Shown one piece after another: positions 8,819 to 18,433 of a DNA stretch of 64,000 nucleotides. The position numbers were made by a program, and so were the translations under genes. Below the pieces are notes generated by a model. It was not told where the DNA came from, made no database searches, and saw nothing but the letters and a program-made list of their open reading frames with translations. Within the stretch, counting starts at the first letter, position 1; each line of letters opens with the position of its first letter. The DNA comes from Rhodococcus rhodochrous. GTDB taxonomy: Bacteria; Actinomycetota; Actinomycetes; Mycobacteriales; Mycobacteriaceae. The stretch lies in assembly GCF_900187265.1 (NCBI RefSeq), contig NZ_LT906450.1:2223444-2287443 (forward strand), given 5' to 3'.

Positions 8819-10186
8819 TCAGTCGAGGTAGTCGCGCAGTACCTGCGACCGCGAGGGGTGGCGCAGCTTCGACATGGTCTTCGACTCGATCTGGCGGATG
8901 CGCTCGCGCGTCACGCCGTAGACCTGACCGATCTCGTCGAGGGTGCGCGGCTGGCCGTCGGTGAGGCCGAAGCGCAGACGCACGACGCCCGCTTCGCGCT
9001 CGGACAGGGTCTCGAGCACCGACTGCAACTGATCCTGCAGCAGGGTGAAGGAGACGGCGTCGACGGCCACGACGGCCTCGGAGTCCTCGATGAAGTCGCC
9101 GAGCTGGCTGTCGCCCTCGTCGCCGATCGTCTGGTCGAGCGAGATGGGTTCACGCGCGTACTGCTGGATCTCCAGCACCTTCTCCGGCGTGATGTCCATT
9201 TCCTTGGCGAGCTCCTCGGGCGTGGGCTCGCGGCCCAGATCCTGGAGCAGCTCGCGCTGGATACGGCCGAGCTTGTTGATGACCTCGACCATGTGCACCG
9301 GGATACGGATGGTGCGGGCCTGGTCGGCCATGGCGCGGGTGATGGCCTGACGGATCCACCAGGTCGCGTAGGTGGAGAACTTGTAACCCTTGGTGTAGTC
9401 GAACTTCTCGACCGCGCGGATCAGACCGAGGTTGCCTTCCTGGATCAGGTCCAGGAACGCCATACCGCGGCCGGTGTAGCGCTTGGCGAGCGAGACGACG
9501 AGGCGGAGGTTCGCCTCGAGCAGGTGGTTCTTGGCCCGGTTGCCGTCGCGGCAGATCCAGTTCAGATCGCGGCGCTGGGCGACGGGGAGCTTCTCGCCCT
9601 TCTCCGCCAGCTGCTGCAGCATGTGGGTCGCGTACAGACCGGCCTCGATGCGCTTGGCGAGCTCGACCTCCTCCTCGGCGTTGAGGAGGGCGACCTTGCC
9701 GATCTGCTTGAGGTAGGCGCGCACGGAGTCGGCCGAGGCGGTGAGCTCGGCGTCCTTGCGTGCCTGACGCAACGCTTCGGACTCCTCCTCGTCCCAGACG
9801 AAGTCGCCCGAGGCCTTGTCCTTCTCGCTGGGCTCGTCCTCGACCGCGACATCCTCGGCGCCGGCGAGATCACCCTCCGAGACCTCGAGGTCTGCGAGGT
9901 CCGCTTCCTCGGTGGCGTCGAAGTCCTCGTCGCCCGAACCTGCAGCCTTCGTGGCCTTCTTTGCTGCCTTCTTCGCGGTGGTCTTCTTGGCTGCCTTCTT
10001 CGCAGGAGCCTTCTTGGCGGCTGCCTTCTTCGCGGGGGCCTTCTTCGCAGCGGTCTTCTTCGCCGGCGGCTTGGCACCGGGAGCGGTGCCCTCCGCGGAG
10101 TCCGCAGCGCCTGCGACGCTCGAAGCGCCCGCAGCGGGTGCCGATTCGTTGGCGGAATCAGCGGTGTGGATGTCGGTGGCTGCCAC
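8819..10186 (-). CDS. sigA: Primary RNA polymerase sigma factor SigA
   Basis: A 455-aa housekeeping sigma-70 factor. The N-terminal 90 residues are Ala/Lys/Pro-rich with repeated PAKK and AAKK units, followed by an acidic stretch. Regions 1.2, 2 ([38 protein letters not shown]), 3 ([24 protein letters not shown]) and 4 ([30 protein letters not shown]) are complete. I chose the GTG giving [11 protein letters not shown], because AAAGGG precedes it at a suitable distance and no homology lies upstream. The gene is monocistronic between a terminator and a TACAAT -10 element. The synteny (sigB-sigA-ppgK) agrees with M. tuberculosis. Confidence 0.95.
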   Translation of the reverse strand: MAATDIHTADSANESAPAAGASSVAGAADSAEGTAPGAKPPAKKTAAKKAPAKKAAAKKAPAKKAAKKTTAKKAAKKATKAAGSGDEDFDATEEADLADLEVSEGDLAGAEDVAVEDEPSEKDKASGDFVWDEEESEALRQARKDAELTASADSVRAYLKQIGKVALLNAEEEVELAKRIEAGLYATHMLQQLAEKGEKLPVAQRRDLNWICRDGNRAKNHLLEANLRLVVSLAKRYTGRGMAFLDLIQEGNLGLIRAVEKFDYTKGYKFSTYATWWIRQAITRAMADQARTIRIPVHMVEVINKLGRIQRELLQDLGREPTPEELAKEMDITPEKVLEIQQYAREPISLDQTIGDEGDSQLGDFIEDSEAVVAVDAVSFTLLQDQLQSVLETLSEREAGVVRLRFGLTDGQPRTLDEIGQVYGVTRERIRQIESKTMSKLRHPSRSQVLRDYLD

Positions 10187-10284
10187 GTACGCCCTTTCGT
10201 GACGAGGTAGTGCGGCGTCGCGCCAGAGTGATTCCGGCGGAGAGGTCTGTCGGGATGAGGGCCGGTTCCGGCCTGCTGGGGACC

Positions 10285-10290
10285 ATTGTA
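10285..10290 (-). promoter_or_regulatory. Candidate -10 element of sigA
   Basis: Read on the minus strand this is TACAAT, one mismatch from TATAAT, about 100 nt upstream of the sigA GTG in the gap after ppgK. No good -35 hexamer is visible at 16-19 nt, which is common in actinobacteria. Confidence 0.45.
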
Positions 10291-10320
10291 ACGATCCCTC
10301 GGGCGGCCGATGCGCCGGAC

Positions 10321-11106
10321 TCAGGGAGTGACACCTGTTTTCGCAGCATATGCAGCCCCTACGATTCCCGCCGCGTTGCGCAGTTCGGCGGGGACCACCG
10401 GGGTGCGGTTGGTCAGGTGCGGGATCCACTTCTCGTGCTTGCGGCTGATGCCGCCGCCGGCGATGAACAGGTCGGGCCAGAGCAGAGCCTCGAAGCGGGT
10501 GAGGACACGGGAGACCTCCTTTGCCCACTGCTTGTACGACAGGTCGTTGCGTTCCTTGACCGACGAGGCGGCGCGGTGTTCGGCTTCCTTGCCGTCGACC
10601 TCCATGTGCCCGAACTCGGTGTTGGGCAGCAGTACACCGTTGTGCAGCACGGCCGAACCGATCCCGGTGCCGAAGGTCAGGAGGATGACCACGCCGTCGG
10701 TGTCCTTGGCGGCACCGAAGCGGTCCTCGGCGATCCCCGCGGCGTCCGCGTCGTTGAGCACCGAGACGTCCCGACCGCCGAGCACCCGCGAGAAGAGGGA
10801 CCCGGCGTCGGTGCCGATCCACGACTTGTCGATGTTGGCGGCGGTGCGGGCGACGCCTCCGGTGACCACGCTCGGCAACGTCACGCCGACGGGACCCGTC
10901 CAGCCGGCCTGCTCGACGATCTGCGCCACCGTCGTCGCCACGGCCTCGGGAGTGGACGGTTGCGGAGTGAGGATCTTGATCCGGTCGCCGACCAGACGAC
11001 CCGTGTCGAGATCCACCACGGCACCCTTGACGCCACTTCCCCCGATGTCGACTCCGAATCCGTGGTTGGCGGGAGTCGATCGGTCCGTGGGGACGTCCTG
11101 TGCCAT
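10321..11106 (-). CDS. ppgK: Polyphosphate glucokinase
   Basis: A 261-aa ROK-family sugar kinase that phosphorylates glucose to glucose 6-phosphate using polyphosphate or ATP, feeding glycolysis in the cytoplasm. The phosphate-binding motif [19 protein letters not shown] is near the N-terminus. [16 protein letters not shown] carries the catalytic Asp, and [11 protein letters not shown] is phosphate motif 2. [18 protein letters not shown] near the C-terminus is typical of PpgK. I start at [10 protein letters not shown]; the open frame before it overlaps the divergent gene region. Its position next to sigA matches M. tuberculosis. Confidence 0.93.
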   Translation of the reverse strand: MAQDVPTDRSTPANHGFGVDIGGSGVKGAVVDLDTGRLVGDRIKILTPQPSTPEAVATTVAQIVEQAGWTGPVGVTLPSVVTGGVARTAANIDKSWIGTDAGSLFSRVLGGRDVSVLNDADAAGIAEDRFGAAKDTDGVVILLTFGTGIGSAVLHNGVLLPNTEFGHMEVDGKEAEHRAASSVKERNDLSYKQWAKEVSRVLTRFEALLWPDLFIAGGGISRKHEKWIPHLTNRTPVVPAELRNAAGIVGAAYAAKTGVTP

Positions 11107-11225
11107 TGCGTACTTCCTCTCGCTGGGTGGGGCCGGCTGCTCCGCTCGTGTGGAAACGATAATGCCCGGTGTCGCCGGGTGCGGGGTCGGTGGCGAAACC
11201 GTCGGCACTGTGTTCGGATCGGTTC

Positions 11226-12101
11226 GTGCACGCACAGAGAACACTCCCCGAATCCGAGTTGTCCGAACTGAGGGACGTGGCGGTGACCGTCGCACGTGAG
11301 GCCGCGTCCTACGTCCGTGCACGCCGGGTCGAACTGTTCGGTCCTCCGGGCTCGGGGGAGGCCGCCCGTGTCGGGACGAAATCGACGGCGACCGATCCCG
11401 TCACCGCCGCCGACACCGAGAGCGAGGAACTCATCCGGCGCCGGCTCGCGGAACTGCGGCCGGGCGACGCCTTCCTCGGTGAGGAGACTGGGAGCGACCA
11501 CGGGACGTCGGCGGCCGCGGGCGGCGTCGTCTGGGTGGTCGATCCCATCGACGGCACGGTCAACTTCGTCTACGGACTCCCTGCCTCGGCGGTCTCGGTG
11601 GCCGCACGGGTCGACGGGCGCTCGGTGGCCGGTGCCGTCGTCGACATCGCATCGGGGGAGACGTTCTCGGCGGCAGAGGGCCTCGGTGCCCATCTGGACC
11701 TCGACGGCACGCGGGTGCCGTTGAGATGCAATCCCGTGACGGATCCGCGACTGGCGCTCGTGGCGACCGGCTTCTCGTACTCACCGGCACGGCGCGCGCG
11801 TCAGGGGCAGCTGGTGGCGGCGTTGCTACCGAGGGTGCGTGACATCCGGCGGGTAGGAGCGGCCGCCCTGGACCTGTGCATGGTCGCGGCCGGCAGGGTC
11901 GACGCCCACTACGAACACGGACTCGGTCCCTGGGACTGGGCGGCGGGGGCACTCGTCGCCGCGGAAGCCGGTGCGGTGGTGCGTGTCCCGAGCGGCACCG
12001 GGGACGACGGGGAGCTCACGGTCGCGGCCGCGCCGGGGATCGCCGCCGATTTCGAAACTCTGCTCGCCGAAATCGGAGCGCTCGACGCAATTCCGAATTG
12101 A
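11226..12101 (+). CDS. suhB: Inositol monophosphatase family protein (SuhB-like)
   Basis: A protein of about 291 aa from a GTG start ([10 protein letters not shown]); an earlier GTG is also possible. It has the Mg2+-dependent phosphatase motifs [20 protein letters not shown] and, near the C-terminus, [17 protein letters not shown]. It should dephosphorylate inositol 1-phosphate or a related sugar phosphate, giving free inositol for phosphatidylinositol and PIM synthesis, which fits the pgsA/pimA genes elsewhere in this window. It is divergent from ppgK and convergent with cei, the same arrangement as Rv2701c. Confidence 0.87.
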   Translation: MHAQRTLPESELSELRDVAVTVAREAASYVRARRVELFGPPGSGEAARVGTKSTATDPVTAADTESEELIRRRLAELRPGDAFLGEETGSDHGTSAAAGGVVWVVDPIDGTVNFVYGLPASAVSVAARVDGRSVAGAVVDIASGETFSAAEGLGAHLDLDGTRVPLRCNPVTDPRLALVATGFSYSPARRARQGQLVAALLPRVRDIRRVGAAALDLCMVAAGRVDAHYEHGLGPWDWAAGALVAAEAGAVVRVPSGTGDDGELTVAAAPGIAADFETLLAEIGALDAIPN

Positions 12102-12128
12102 CCGATTCGTCGCATCGGGGAATTGCCG

Positions 12129-12158
12129 TTCGTCACCTTTTACCGCAATAGTGACGAA
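12129..12158. terminator. Possible bidirectional terminator
   Basis: An 8-bp inverted repeat (TTCGTCAC and GTGACGAA, 14-nt loop) in the AT-richer gap between the convergent suhB-like and cei genes. It is weaker than the other hairpins in the window. Confidence 0.4.
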
Positions 12159-12188
12159 AAACAGGATGCACGGTCTGTGAATACGGAT

Positions 12189-12872
12189 TCAGCAGCGGGC
12201 ATTGCGTGCGGCCGTGAGCAGATCGAGGTCGAGCGGAGCCGTCTGCTCGCCCACCGGGACCTCGCGCAGCGCCCGCAGGACCTCCTCGGCGTCGGCCCCG
12301 GGAGAGATGTCCCGGAAGTAGGTCCCCAGCGCGAGATCGACCGTGTCGTCCTCGCGTGTGTCCTGCACCAGTTCGGCGCACGGGGCGAGCAACCACACCG
12401 AGGATGCGGCCGCGCGCCCGGCCTCGCCGAAGCGGATCTGCCCCTGGCACTGCATGTTCTGGTCGACGTAGACCGGATCGTTGCCGGCCTGCACGTCGGG
12501 CGGGCTCGAGAAACCGTAATCGCTCAGTTGCGCGGCCACATGCGTCGCCTGGCCGCGTTCGCCGTTGGCGTTGTAGACCCGGACCCGGGTGGCCGCCAGG
12601 GGAGCGGGTTCGACCTCGAGCAGCGTCGATCGGTCCACGACCTCGCCGAGTGGCGCCGGCTGCGGGCCTTCGGGATCGGTGGCCTCGGTCGGGGGAGCGT
12701 TGCATGCCACGGTGGTCGTGACGGGCTCGGACGAGGTGAACACGGAGGTCCACACGACGATGGTGGCGGCGGCGAGGACGGCACCCGCCACGGCGGCCGG
12801 AACCATCCGGCGCCGACGGAACGGGCGGCCGCGGTCATCGGTTGCGCTTCCTTCGGTGATCAGGGAAACCAC
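12189..12872 (-). CDS. cei: Envelope integrity protein Cei
   Basis: A 227-aa membrane-anchored protein. A short basic cytoplasmic segment (GRPFRRRRM) is followed by one TM helix (VPAAVAGAVLAAATIVVW) and an extracytoplasmic domain with the LytR_C fold (RVRVYNANGERGQATHVAAQL...YGF). Four cysteines in the outer domain could form disulfides. Its position between the suhB-like and DUF4193 genes matches Rv2700 (cei), which is needed for envelope integrity in M. tuberculosis. It has no LytR catalytic domain, so it is unlikely to be a ligase itself. Confidence 0.85.
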   Translation of the reverse strand: MVSLITEGSATDDRGRPFRRRRMVPAAVAGAVLAAATIVVWTSVFTSSEPVTTTVACNAPPTEATDPEGPQPAPLGEVVDRSTLLEVEPAPLAATRVRVYNANGERGQATHVAAQLSDYGFSSPPDVQAGNDPVYVDQNMQCQGQIRFGEAGRAAASSVWLLAPCAELVQDTREDDTVDLALGTYFRDISPGADAEEVLRALREVPVGEQTAPLDLDLLTAARNARC

Positions 12873-13233
12873 GCGGCCCTGCCTCTCGTGTCATGCCGTG
12901 TTCGTCGCACTCACTGTAGAGGTCGCGGACGTGGTCGGTGGAACCGCCGACCCGAGGAAATGTCACGAGTCGTTGTGTTGTTGATGACGATTGCCAGACA
13001 ATTTCCGGCGTTTCCGCGCATCGATTGCATATTCGTGCGTGCGGTCGGCTATTGTTCGGCGGCCGAACCGTCCAAGAAGGGACGGTGCGGCGCGAAAACA
13101 GAGTGAATTCGGGTATGCCACAGCAGTGACACACCCGTCGGGAACTCCAACGGACGGCCGTGCGTTGCCCTGGCCGGGAGCACCGTCCGTGTCCCGGCCG
13201 GCTACCGGTACGAGTACTAGAAGGTAAGAGGAA
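12873..13233. promoter_or_regulatory. 361-nt divergent intergenic region between cei and DUF4193
   Basis: No credible gene is seen. The middle is relatively AT-rich. On the plus strand TTGCAT (13025-13030) and TATTGT (13050-13055), 19 nt apart, are a possible promoter for the DUF4193 gene, leaving a 5' UTR of about 170 nt. AAGAGGA sits 5 nt before that ATG. I see no clear minus-strand promoter for cei. Confidence 0.4.
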
Positions 13234-13536
13234 ATGGCGACTGACTACGACGCACCCCGGCGGACCGACAGCGACGATGTGTCGGAGGATTCACTCGAGG
13301 AACTGAAGGCCCGGCGCAACGAGGCCCAGTCCGCGGTGGTGGACGTCGACGAATCGGATACCGCCGAGTCCTTCGAGTTGCCCGGGGCGGATCTGTCCGG
13401 AGAAGAACTGTCGGTGCGTGTCGTCCCGAAGCAGGCCGACGAGTTCACCTGCTCGAGCTGTTTCCTGGTGCATCACCGGAGCAGGCTCGCGAGCGAGGAG
13501 AACGGAGTCATGATCTGCAGGGACTGCGCCGCGTAG
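13234..13536 (+). CDS. DUF4193 zinc-ribbon protein
   Basis: A 100-aa acidic protein. The C-terminus has a CSSC ... CRDC pair (EFTCSSCFLVHHRSRL and MICRDCAA), a probable zinc ribbon, preceded by a disordered acidic half (SLEELKARRNEAQSAVVDVDE). This is the DUF4193 family, the counterpart of Rv2699c. These are small, abundant actinobacterial proteins without a proven function. The putative promoter gives a long 5' UTR. Confidence 0.85.
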   Translation: MATDYDAPRRTDSDDVSEDSLEELKARRNEAQSAVVDVDESDTAESFELPGADLSGEELSVRVVPKQADEFTCSSCFLVHHRSRLASEENGVMICRDCAA

Positions 13537-13685
13537 GCATAGGGCAGCGTGAGGACCCACGTGCGAAACGAGGCGGGGTGACGACGGTGCGCCGTGGTCA
13601 CCCGCGTCTCCCTCGTGCGTGCCCCGGCGCCGCGGCAGCCTGTGCTGTCCCGGCACCCGGGGCACGGTTGTATCCGGGGTCCTAC

Positions 13686-14207
13686 CTACCTGTCGGTCCG
13701 GCCGTCCTTGCGGCCCGACTCGTCGCAACCCAGCGCCGCGAGCAGTTCGGCAGGCCGCCGCGTGCTCACCAGCCAGTAGGGAGTCGGATCCTCCGGGTCG
13801 TCGAGCACGACGAGTGCCATGGTCCGCACCCAGGGACGGTGCTGGACGAACGCTGCCGGATCGAGCTGGCGTCCCATCGCGGCGCTCTTGGCCGATGCCG
13901 GAACCACCACACCCCGCGAGATCACGTCGACGGGCAGATGTGCGCGACCGACGACGAGTTCGCCGCCGACCACCTCGACCCGGCTGCGTGAGAGCCAGGT
14001 CAGGACCCAGATCGGGACGGGGAGCAGAAGGACGTAGGGCAGCCACGCGTACATCCCCGGGGCGCCCATGTGCAGCTCGGCCGCGAGCAGAGCGGCCACA
14101 CCGAGCCCGATCGGCCACCACCACCACGGCACCCACATCCGCTCCGAGAAGGTCGGAGCGTCGGCCGTCGGAGGGGTAGTCGGTGAGGTGCGCGAGGAAC
14201 GGGACAC
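13686..14207 (-). CDS. DUF3093 membrane protein
   Basis: A 173-aa protein from a GTG (VSRSSRTS). Two TM helices ([20 protein letters not shown] and [20 protein letters not shown]) precede a soluble domain containing [21 protein letters not shown] and ends with [16 protein letters not shown]. This matches DUF3093 (Rv2698 type), whose function is unknown. The reading frame remains open upstream across the antisense of dut, but that part is a shadow. It is divergent from dut by 57 nt. Confidence 0.8.
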   Translation of the reverse strand: MSRSSRTSPTTPPTADAPTFSERMWVPWWWWPIGLGVAALLAAELHMGAPGMYAWLPYVLLLPVPIWVLTWLSRSRVEVVGGELVVGRAHLPVDVISRGVVVPASAKSAAMGRQLDPAAFVQHRPWVRTMALVVLDDPEDPTPYWLVSTRRPAELLAALGCDESGRKDGRTDR

Positions 14208-14264
14208 ACCGTAAGGATAGTCGCCTCGGTGGGGCGGCCCGGCACGCGAGTAGTCTCGGACGAC

Positions 14265-14735
14265 GTGACCGATCTTCCCCCGATACCGCTGCGCCGGCTC
14301 GATCCGGAGCTCCCCGTGCCCACTCGTGCCCACCCCGGTGATGCCGGTGTGGACCTGTGCACGTCGGTCGACGTGACCCTTGCCCCGGGGGAGCGGGCGC
14401 TCGTCGGCACCGGCATCGCTGTCGCGCTGCCCGTGGGCACGGTCGGCCTGATCCACCCCCGTTCGGGCCTCGCCGCCAAGTTCGGCCTGTCCGTCGTGAA
14501 CACTCCCGGGACGGTCGACGCGGGCTACCGTGGAGAGATCAAGGTGTGCCTGATCAACCACGACACCGAGCGCGCCGTCGAACTCCGCCGAGGCGACCGC
14601 ATCGCGCAGCTGCTCGTCCAGCGTGTCGAACTCGTCGACTTCGTCGAAGTGGACGAGCTCGACGACACCGCGCGGGGCAGCGGCGGATACGGATCGAGCG
14701 GCGGGCACGCCGGCCTCGTGAAGGAGGGTTCCTGA
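14265..14735 (+). CDS. dut: dUTP diphosphatase
   Basis: A 156-aa trimeric dUTPase that hydrolyses dUTP to dUMP and PPi, keeping uracil out of DNA and supplying dTMP synthesis. All five family motifs are visible: [10 protein letters not shown] (1), the PRSGLA motif (2), [13 protein letters not shown] with the catalytic Asp (3), [10 protein letters not shown] (4), and the Gly-rich [11 protein letters not shown]-terminal arm (5). The start is a GTG ([13 protein letters not shown]). TAGTCT at 14251-14256 may place the transcription start next to it. The DUF3710 gene follows after 1 nt. Confidence 0.94.
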   Translation: MTDLPPIPLRRLDPELPVPTRAHPGDAGVDLCTSVDVTLAPGERALVGTGIAVALPVGTVGLIHPRSGLAAKFGLSVVNTPGTVDAGYRGEIKVCLINHDTERAVELRRGDRIAQLLVQRVELVDFVEVDELDDTARGSGGYGSSGGHAGLVKEGS

Positions 14736-14736
14736 C

Positions 14737-15582
14737 ATGTTCGGACGACGCCGCAAGGACCGCGGGTCGAACGTCGAGACGACCGACGCGGCATCCGCCG
14801 GCGACCTCGGCGCGTACGACGGGCCCTCCGACGAGGACTACGACGAATACGCCACCGGAAGTGCGGCCGATTCCGGCCCGTACGACATCGACGAGGTCGA
14901 CGAGGAGACGGTGACCGATTCCCGTCTGGACCTGGGGTCCGTGCTCGTCCCGCTGCCGGCCGGTGGCCAGATCCAGGTCGAGATGGCACCGAACGGGACG
15001 CCGCAGAACGTCCACCTTGTGACCCAGTTCGGGCGCATCACGGTCTCCGCATACGCCGCACCGAAGTCGCCGGGACAGTGGCGCGAGGTCGCGGCCGAGC
15101 TCGCAGAGACGCTGCGCAACGACAACGCCGAGGTCAGCATCGAATCGGGGCCCTGGGGGCGTGAACTCCACGGCAGGACTCCGAACGCCGATCTCCGGTT
15201 CATCGGTGTCGACGGCTTCCGCTGGATGATCCGCTGTGTCGTCGCGGCGCCATCCGGGAACGCCGGAGCCGACTCCGAACTCGTCCGGATCGCGCGGTCG
15301 GTGATCTCCGGTACCGTCGTCCGCCGCGGATCCGAGCCCCATCCGGTCCGTACGCCGCTGCCGATCGTGCTGCCCGAGGCACTCACCCGCCAGCTCGTCG
15401 CGGCGCAGCAGCAACAGGCCGCCGCTCAGCAGCAGGGCGCGGTTCCGGCGCAACCCGCTCCGCGGACGGCTCCGCCGGCGCAGCCCGCCCAACCGACGCA
15501 GCAGCAGGTCCCGCCCACCCAGCCGAGCCCGCCGCCGCGCCGGGGCGAATCCGGTTCGGCGATGCAGCAACTCGGCTTCTGA
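14737..15582 (+). CDS. DUF3710 domain protein
   Basis: A 281-aa soluble protein. It has a basic start (MFGRRRKDRG), an acidic low-complexity region, a conserved central domain (LDLGSVLVPLPAGGQIQVEM to GFRWMIRCVVAAP, about residues 65-200) and a Gln/Pro/Ala-rich tail of about 50 residues with QQQQ and PAQPAQP runs. This is the DUF3710 family (Rv2696c type), function unknown. The 1-nt gap after dut indicates one operon. Confidence 0.83.
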   Translation: MFGRRRKDRGSNVETTDAASAGDLGAYDGPSDEDYDEYATGSAADSGPYDIDEVDEETVTDSRLDLGSVLVPLPAGGQIQVEMAPNGTPQNVHLVTQFGRITVSAYAAPKSPGQWREVAAELAETLRNDNAEVSIESGPWGRELHGRTPNADLRFIGVDGFRWMIRCVVAAPSGNAGADSELVRIARSVISGTVVRRGSEPHPVRTPLPIVLPEALTRQLVAAQQQQAAAQQQGAVPAQPAPRTAPPAQPAQPTQQQVPPTQPSPPPRRGESGSAMQQLGF

Positions 15583-15594
15583 GGCCGATTCCGA

Positions 15595-16326
15595 TCATCG
15601 TTTCGGGACGGGGGCGATCCTGTCGAGCGCGGTGAGGCACAGCCTCCCGAGCACGGAGGGATCGTCCCCGACCTGTCCGAGCGTCACCGTCGCGAGTTCC
15701 GCGTGCGGGATCTCCCGCGCCCATTGCTGCCCCACCTCGAGCGGATGGACCGCGTCGTCCACCGCGGCCGCGATACCGACCGGCACGGTCACCGATCGCA
15801 GTTCTTCGACGTCGAGTGCTCGGTACTGTGCGGCCTCGTCCAGCGCGGACGGGAGATCGGGCCACTGTGCGCTCCACGAGCGCGTCAACTCCCGTGCGAG
15901 CCAGGGCGGACTCGATGCCGTCATCGCAGCGGTGACCGCGGCGAGCCCGTGTTCGCGCAGCTCGGAGGCCGTCCACCGCGCGCTCGCGGCGGCCGGCGCC
16001 TCTCGCGGATCGCCGGTCCACGCAGGTAGGGCCGCGAGGACGCCGACGACCCGATCCGGATTGTCGAATGCCCACCTCAGGGCGACGGCCGCTCCGATCG
16101 ACACCCCTCCCACGAGGATCGGTCCGTTTCCGGCCGCGTCGTCGAGTGCGGCGAGATAGCTCGCCACCACACCTCGCGGATCCGGATCGACGGCGATCGG
16201 GGTGATGCCCCGCCGTCGGAGTTCGGCGCCGAACGCCTTGTCGGCGAAGCATGCGTCCGAACCCGTGCCGGGAAGCACGACCGCGGTGCCGGCGGTCGGA
16301 GTGACCGGGGATGCGCTGTGGGACAT
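15595..16326 (-). CDS. Alpha/beta hydrolase
   Basis: A 243-aa protein beginning MSHSASPV. It has the hydrolase fold with an oxyanion/HG-like start (AVVLPGTGSDACFADKAFG), the nucleophile elbow GGVSIGAAVA (Ser in GVSIG), and C-terminal acid and His candidates in GIAAAVDDAVHP and near IPHAELATV. The final catalytic His is not in a standard GH motif, so activity is uncertain. The position matches the Rv2695-like gene. It converges on DUF3710 with a 12-nt gap and is divergent from the OB-fold gene. Confidence 0.78.
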   Translation of the reverse strand: MSHSASPVTPTAGTAVVLPGTGSDACFADKAFGAELRRRGITPIAVDPDPRGVVASYLAALDDAAGNGPILVGGVSIGAAVALRWAFDNPDRVVGVLAALPAWTGDPREAPAAASARWTASELREHGLAAVTAAMTASSPPWLARELTRSWSAQWPDLPSALDEAAQYRALDVEELRSVTVPVGIAAAVDDAVHPLEVGQQWAREIPHAELATVTLGQVGDDPSVLGRLCLTALDRIAPVPKR

Positions 16327-16421
16327 GCGGACGATCCTGCCCCATCGGGCCCCGGAGACCGCGCTCACCTGCCCGCACAGCAGGACGAACGACAGCTGCA
16401 CGCCTGTGTGCATCGTGCAAC

Positions 16422-16449
16422 TTGTATCCGGCGAGAATGCGTCTACAGT
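16422..16449 (+). promoter_or_regulatory. Candidate SigA-type promoter for the OB-fold gene
   Basis: TTGTAT (16422-16427) and TACAGT (16444-16449) with a 16-nt spacer, about 60 nt before the ATG at 16510. A short inverted repeat (TGCAC...GTGCA) lies just upstream. Confidence 0.55.
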
Positions 16450-16509
16450 GGCGGTCGAAGAAGAGTCCGGTGGCACGTGATCCGTGCCCCTTCCGTACAG
16501 GAGCGTGTT

Positions 16510-16884
16510 ATGGCTTCCCCGGCCGGCTACCTGCGTCGGCTCACACGGCGGCTCACCGAGGACATCGAAGAACTCGATGCCGAGGAGATGGCCGAATCCT
16601 CGCACTCCACGGGCGCCCTACCCGTCGTCGAATGCGCCCGCGGTCAGGAAGTGACCATGTACGGACGTCTTCGCAGTGTCGAGTCGTGTTCGCGTGCTGC
16701 TGCCGCCGTCGTCGAGGCGGAGTTCTTCGACGGCACCGATTCGATCCAGCTCGTGTGGATCGGTCGTCGGCGCATCCCGGGGATCGAACCCGGGCGTACG
16801 TTGACGGTCCGCGGTCGTGTCGGCGAGCGCGGCGGACGCAAGGTGATCTACAACCCCTACTACGAGTTGCGCGAGCCCGCCTGA
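16510..16884 (+). CDS. OB-fold nucleic-acid-binding protein
   Basis: A 124-aa soluble protein with a C-terminal OB-fold. GQEVTMYGRLRSVE begins strand 1, followed by VEAEFFDGTDSIQLVWIGRRRIPGI and LTVRGRVGERGGRKVIYNPYYEL, the pattern of DNA/RNA-binding OB domains found in RecG- and Rv2694c-like proteins. An N-terminal helical segment (LRRLTRRLTEDIEELDAEEMAE) precedes it. It may act in DNA repair or RNA binding; the ligand is unknown. The DUF3159 gene follows 77 nt downstream on the same strand. Confidence 0.83.
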   Translation: MASPAGYLRRLTRRLTEDIEELDAEEMAESSHSTGALPVVECARGQEVTMYGRLRSVESCSRAAAAVVEAEFFDGTDSIQLVWIGRRRIPGIEPGRTLTVRGRVGERGGRKVIYNPYYELREPA

Positions 16885-16961
16885 CCCTGGCGAGCGCGAG
16901 GGGTACCCCTGGTGCATGCAGGGTCTCGTACCCCTGTGCCGGATGTGGCAGGCTCGTAGGA

Positions 16962-17714
16962 GTGAGCGACACCAACCAGCAGACGATGCTCGAACAACTC
17001 GGTGGGATCAGCGGGTTGATCTATTCGACGCTGCCGGTGCTGGTGTTCGTCCCCGTCAACAGCCTGTGGGGTCTCACCGTCGCCATCTGGTCCGCGCTGG
17101 GCGTCGCCCTCGCGGTCCTCGTATGGCGTCTGATCCAGCGCACCCCGATCCAGCCCGCGATCTCGGGCTTCTTCGGTGTCGCCCTGTGTGCCTTCATCGC
17201 TCATCGCACCGGCGACGCGAAGGGATACTTCCTCTTCGGGATCTACGCGAGCCTGGTCTACGGGGGCGCTTTCCTGGTGTCCGTGCTCGTCCGCAGACCG
17301 CTCGTGGGTGTGATCTGGGGGATGCTCAACGGCCAGGGATCGCGGTGGCGCTCGCATCCCACCGCGGTACGCGCATACGACGTCGCGACCCTCGCGTGGA
17401 CCCTGGTCTTCCTCGGCCGCTATCTCGTGCAGAACCACCTCTACGACGAGGACCGCACCGGCTGGCTCGCGGTGGCGCGGATCGGTATGGGCTGGCCGCT
17501 GACCGCGCTTGCCCTGCTCGTGACACTCTGGGCGGTCCGGCGCGCCGACCGCATCGTCGAACCCCCGCCTGCGGCGACGGCCGACGACGCATCGGTCGAC
17601 GACGCACCTACCGATGATCCTGGGGCGGACGAGGCGCGGTCCGAAAAACCCCGCGACGAACACGGCGCGCACGACGAGCAGCGATTCCCCGGTCGGCACA
17701 GACTCCACGACTAG
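16962..17714 (+). CDS. DUF3159 membrane protein
   Basis: A 250-aa protein from a GTG start (VSDTNQQTMLEQLGG). It has about six hydrophobic segments (TLPVLVFVPVNSLWGL, AIWSALGVALAVLVW, and later GMGWPLTALALLVTLWAV) and conserved polar loops (HRTGDAKGYFLFGIY, LNGQGSRWRSHP). This is the DUF3159 family (Rv2693c type). The last 60 residues are a charged, Asp-rich cytoplasmic tail. Function is unknown; position next to the Ceo genes is conserved with mycobacteria. Confidence 0.83.
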   Translation: MSDTNQQTMLEQLGGISGLIYSTLPVLVFVPVNSLWGLTVAIWSALGVALAVLVWRLIQRTPIQPAISGFFGVALCAFIAHRTGDAKGYFLFGIYASLVYGGAFLVSVLVRRPLVGVIWGMLNGQGSRWRSHPTAVRAYDVATLAWTLVFLGRYLVQNHLYDEDRTGWLAVARIGMGWPLTALALLVTLWAVRRADRIVEPPPAATADDASVDDAPTDDPGADEARSEKPRDEHGAHDEQRFPGRHRLHD

Positions 17715-17754
17715 TCGGTACAAGCTCTGCGACCAGTAGGTACTGCCTCCGCGA

Positions 17755-18408
17755 CTAGCGGTTCACCGCCTGCCGGAGATCGTCCTCGACGTCCTCCGCC
17801 GTGACGAACAGCAGTTCGTCCCCGCCCTCGAGCGGATCGTCCGGCTGCGGGACGATCACACGCCCGCCGCGCAGGATCGCCACCAGCGTCGTATCGCGCG
17901 GCAGTTCCAGTTTCCGAACCGGTTTCCCGGCGAGAGCGGTGGTGTCGCGCAGAGTGATCTCCACCAGGTTCGCACCCTTGCGGAGCGTCATCAGCCGCAC
18001 CAGATCGCCCACGGTGACGGCCTCCTCGACGAGCGCTGCGAGCATGCGCGGCGTGGACACCGCGACGTCCACACCCCACGATTCGTCGAACAACCACTCG
18101 TTGCGGGGATCGTTGACGCGGGCCACGACCCGCGGGACACCGAACTCGGTGGTCGCCAGCAGACTGAGGACCAGATTGGCCTTGTCGTCGCCCGTCGCCG
18201 CGATCACGACGTCGTACTGCTCGAGTCCGGTGGATTCGAGCGAGCTGAGTTCGCAGGCGTCGGCGTGGACCCACGTCGCGTCCGGCACGGACTCGGGTTC
18301 GACGTGGTCGAGCTTGCGTTCGATGAGCATCACCTCGTGGGCGTTGCGCAGCAGTTCCCGCGCTATCGAGCGCCCCACCGCGCCGGCGCCGGCGATCGCC
18401 ACCTTCAT
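17755..18408 (-). CDS. ceoC: TrkA-family (RCK) potassium regulatory protein CeoC
   Basis: A 217-aa cytoplasmic protein with an N-terminal RCK_N Rossmann domain (MKVAIAGAGAVGRSIAREL, dinucleotide-binding GxGxxG) and a C-terminal RCK_C/TrkA-C domain (LVEITLRDTTALAGKPVRKL to DELLFVTAEDVEDDL). RCK proteins gate K+ channels or transporters in response to NAD(H) or nucleotides. It is the second gene of the ceoB-ceoC pair (25-nt gap). No TrkH/KtrB-type channel gene is visible. The divergent neighbour is a KimA-like transporter, a plausible partner. Confidence 0.88.
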   Translation of the reverse strand: MKVAIAGAGAVGRSIARELLRNAHEVMLIERKLDHVEPESVPDATWVHADACELSSLESTGLEQYDVVIAATGDDKANLVLSLLATTEFGVPRVVARVNDPRNEWLFDESWGVDVAVSTPRMLAALVEEAVTVGDLVRLMTLRKGANLVEITLRDTTALAGKPVRKLELPRDTTLVAILRGGRVIVPQPDDPLEGGDELLFVTAEDVEDDLRQAVNR

Positions 18409-18433
18409 GTGGGCTTCCTCTCGGGTGGACGGG

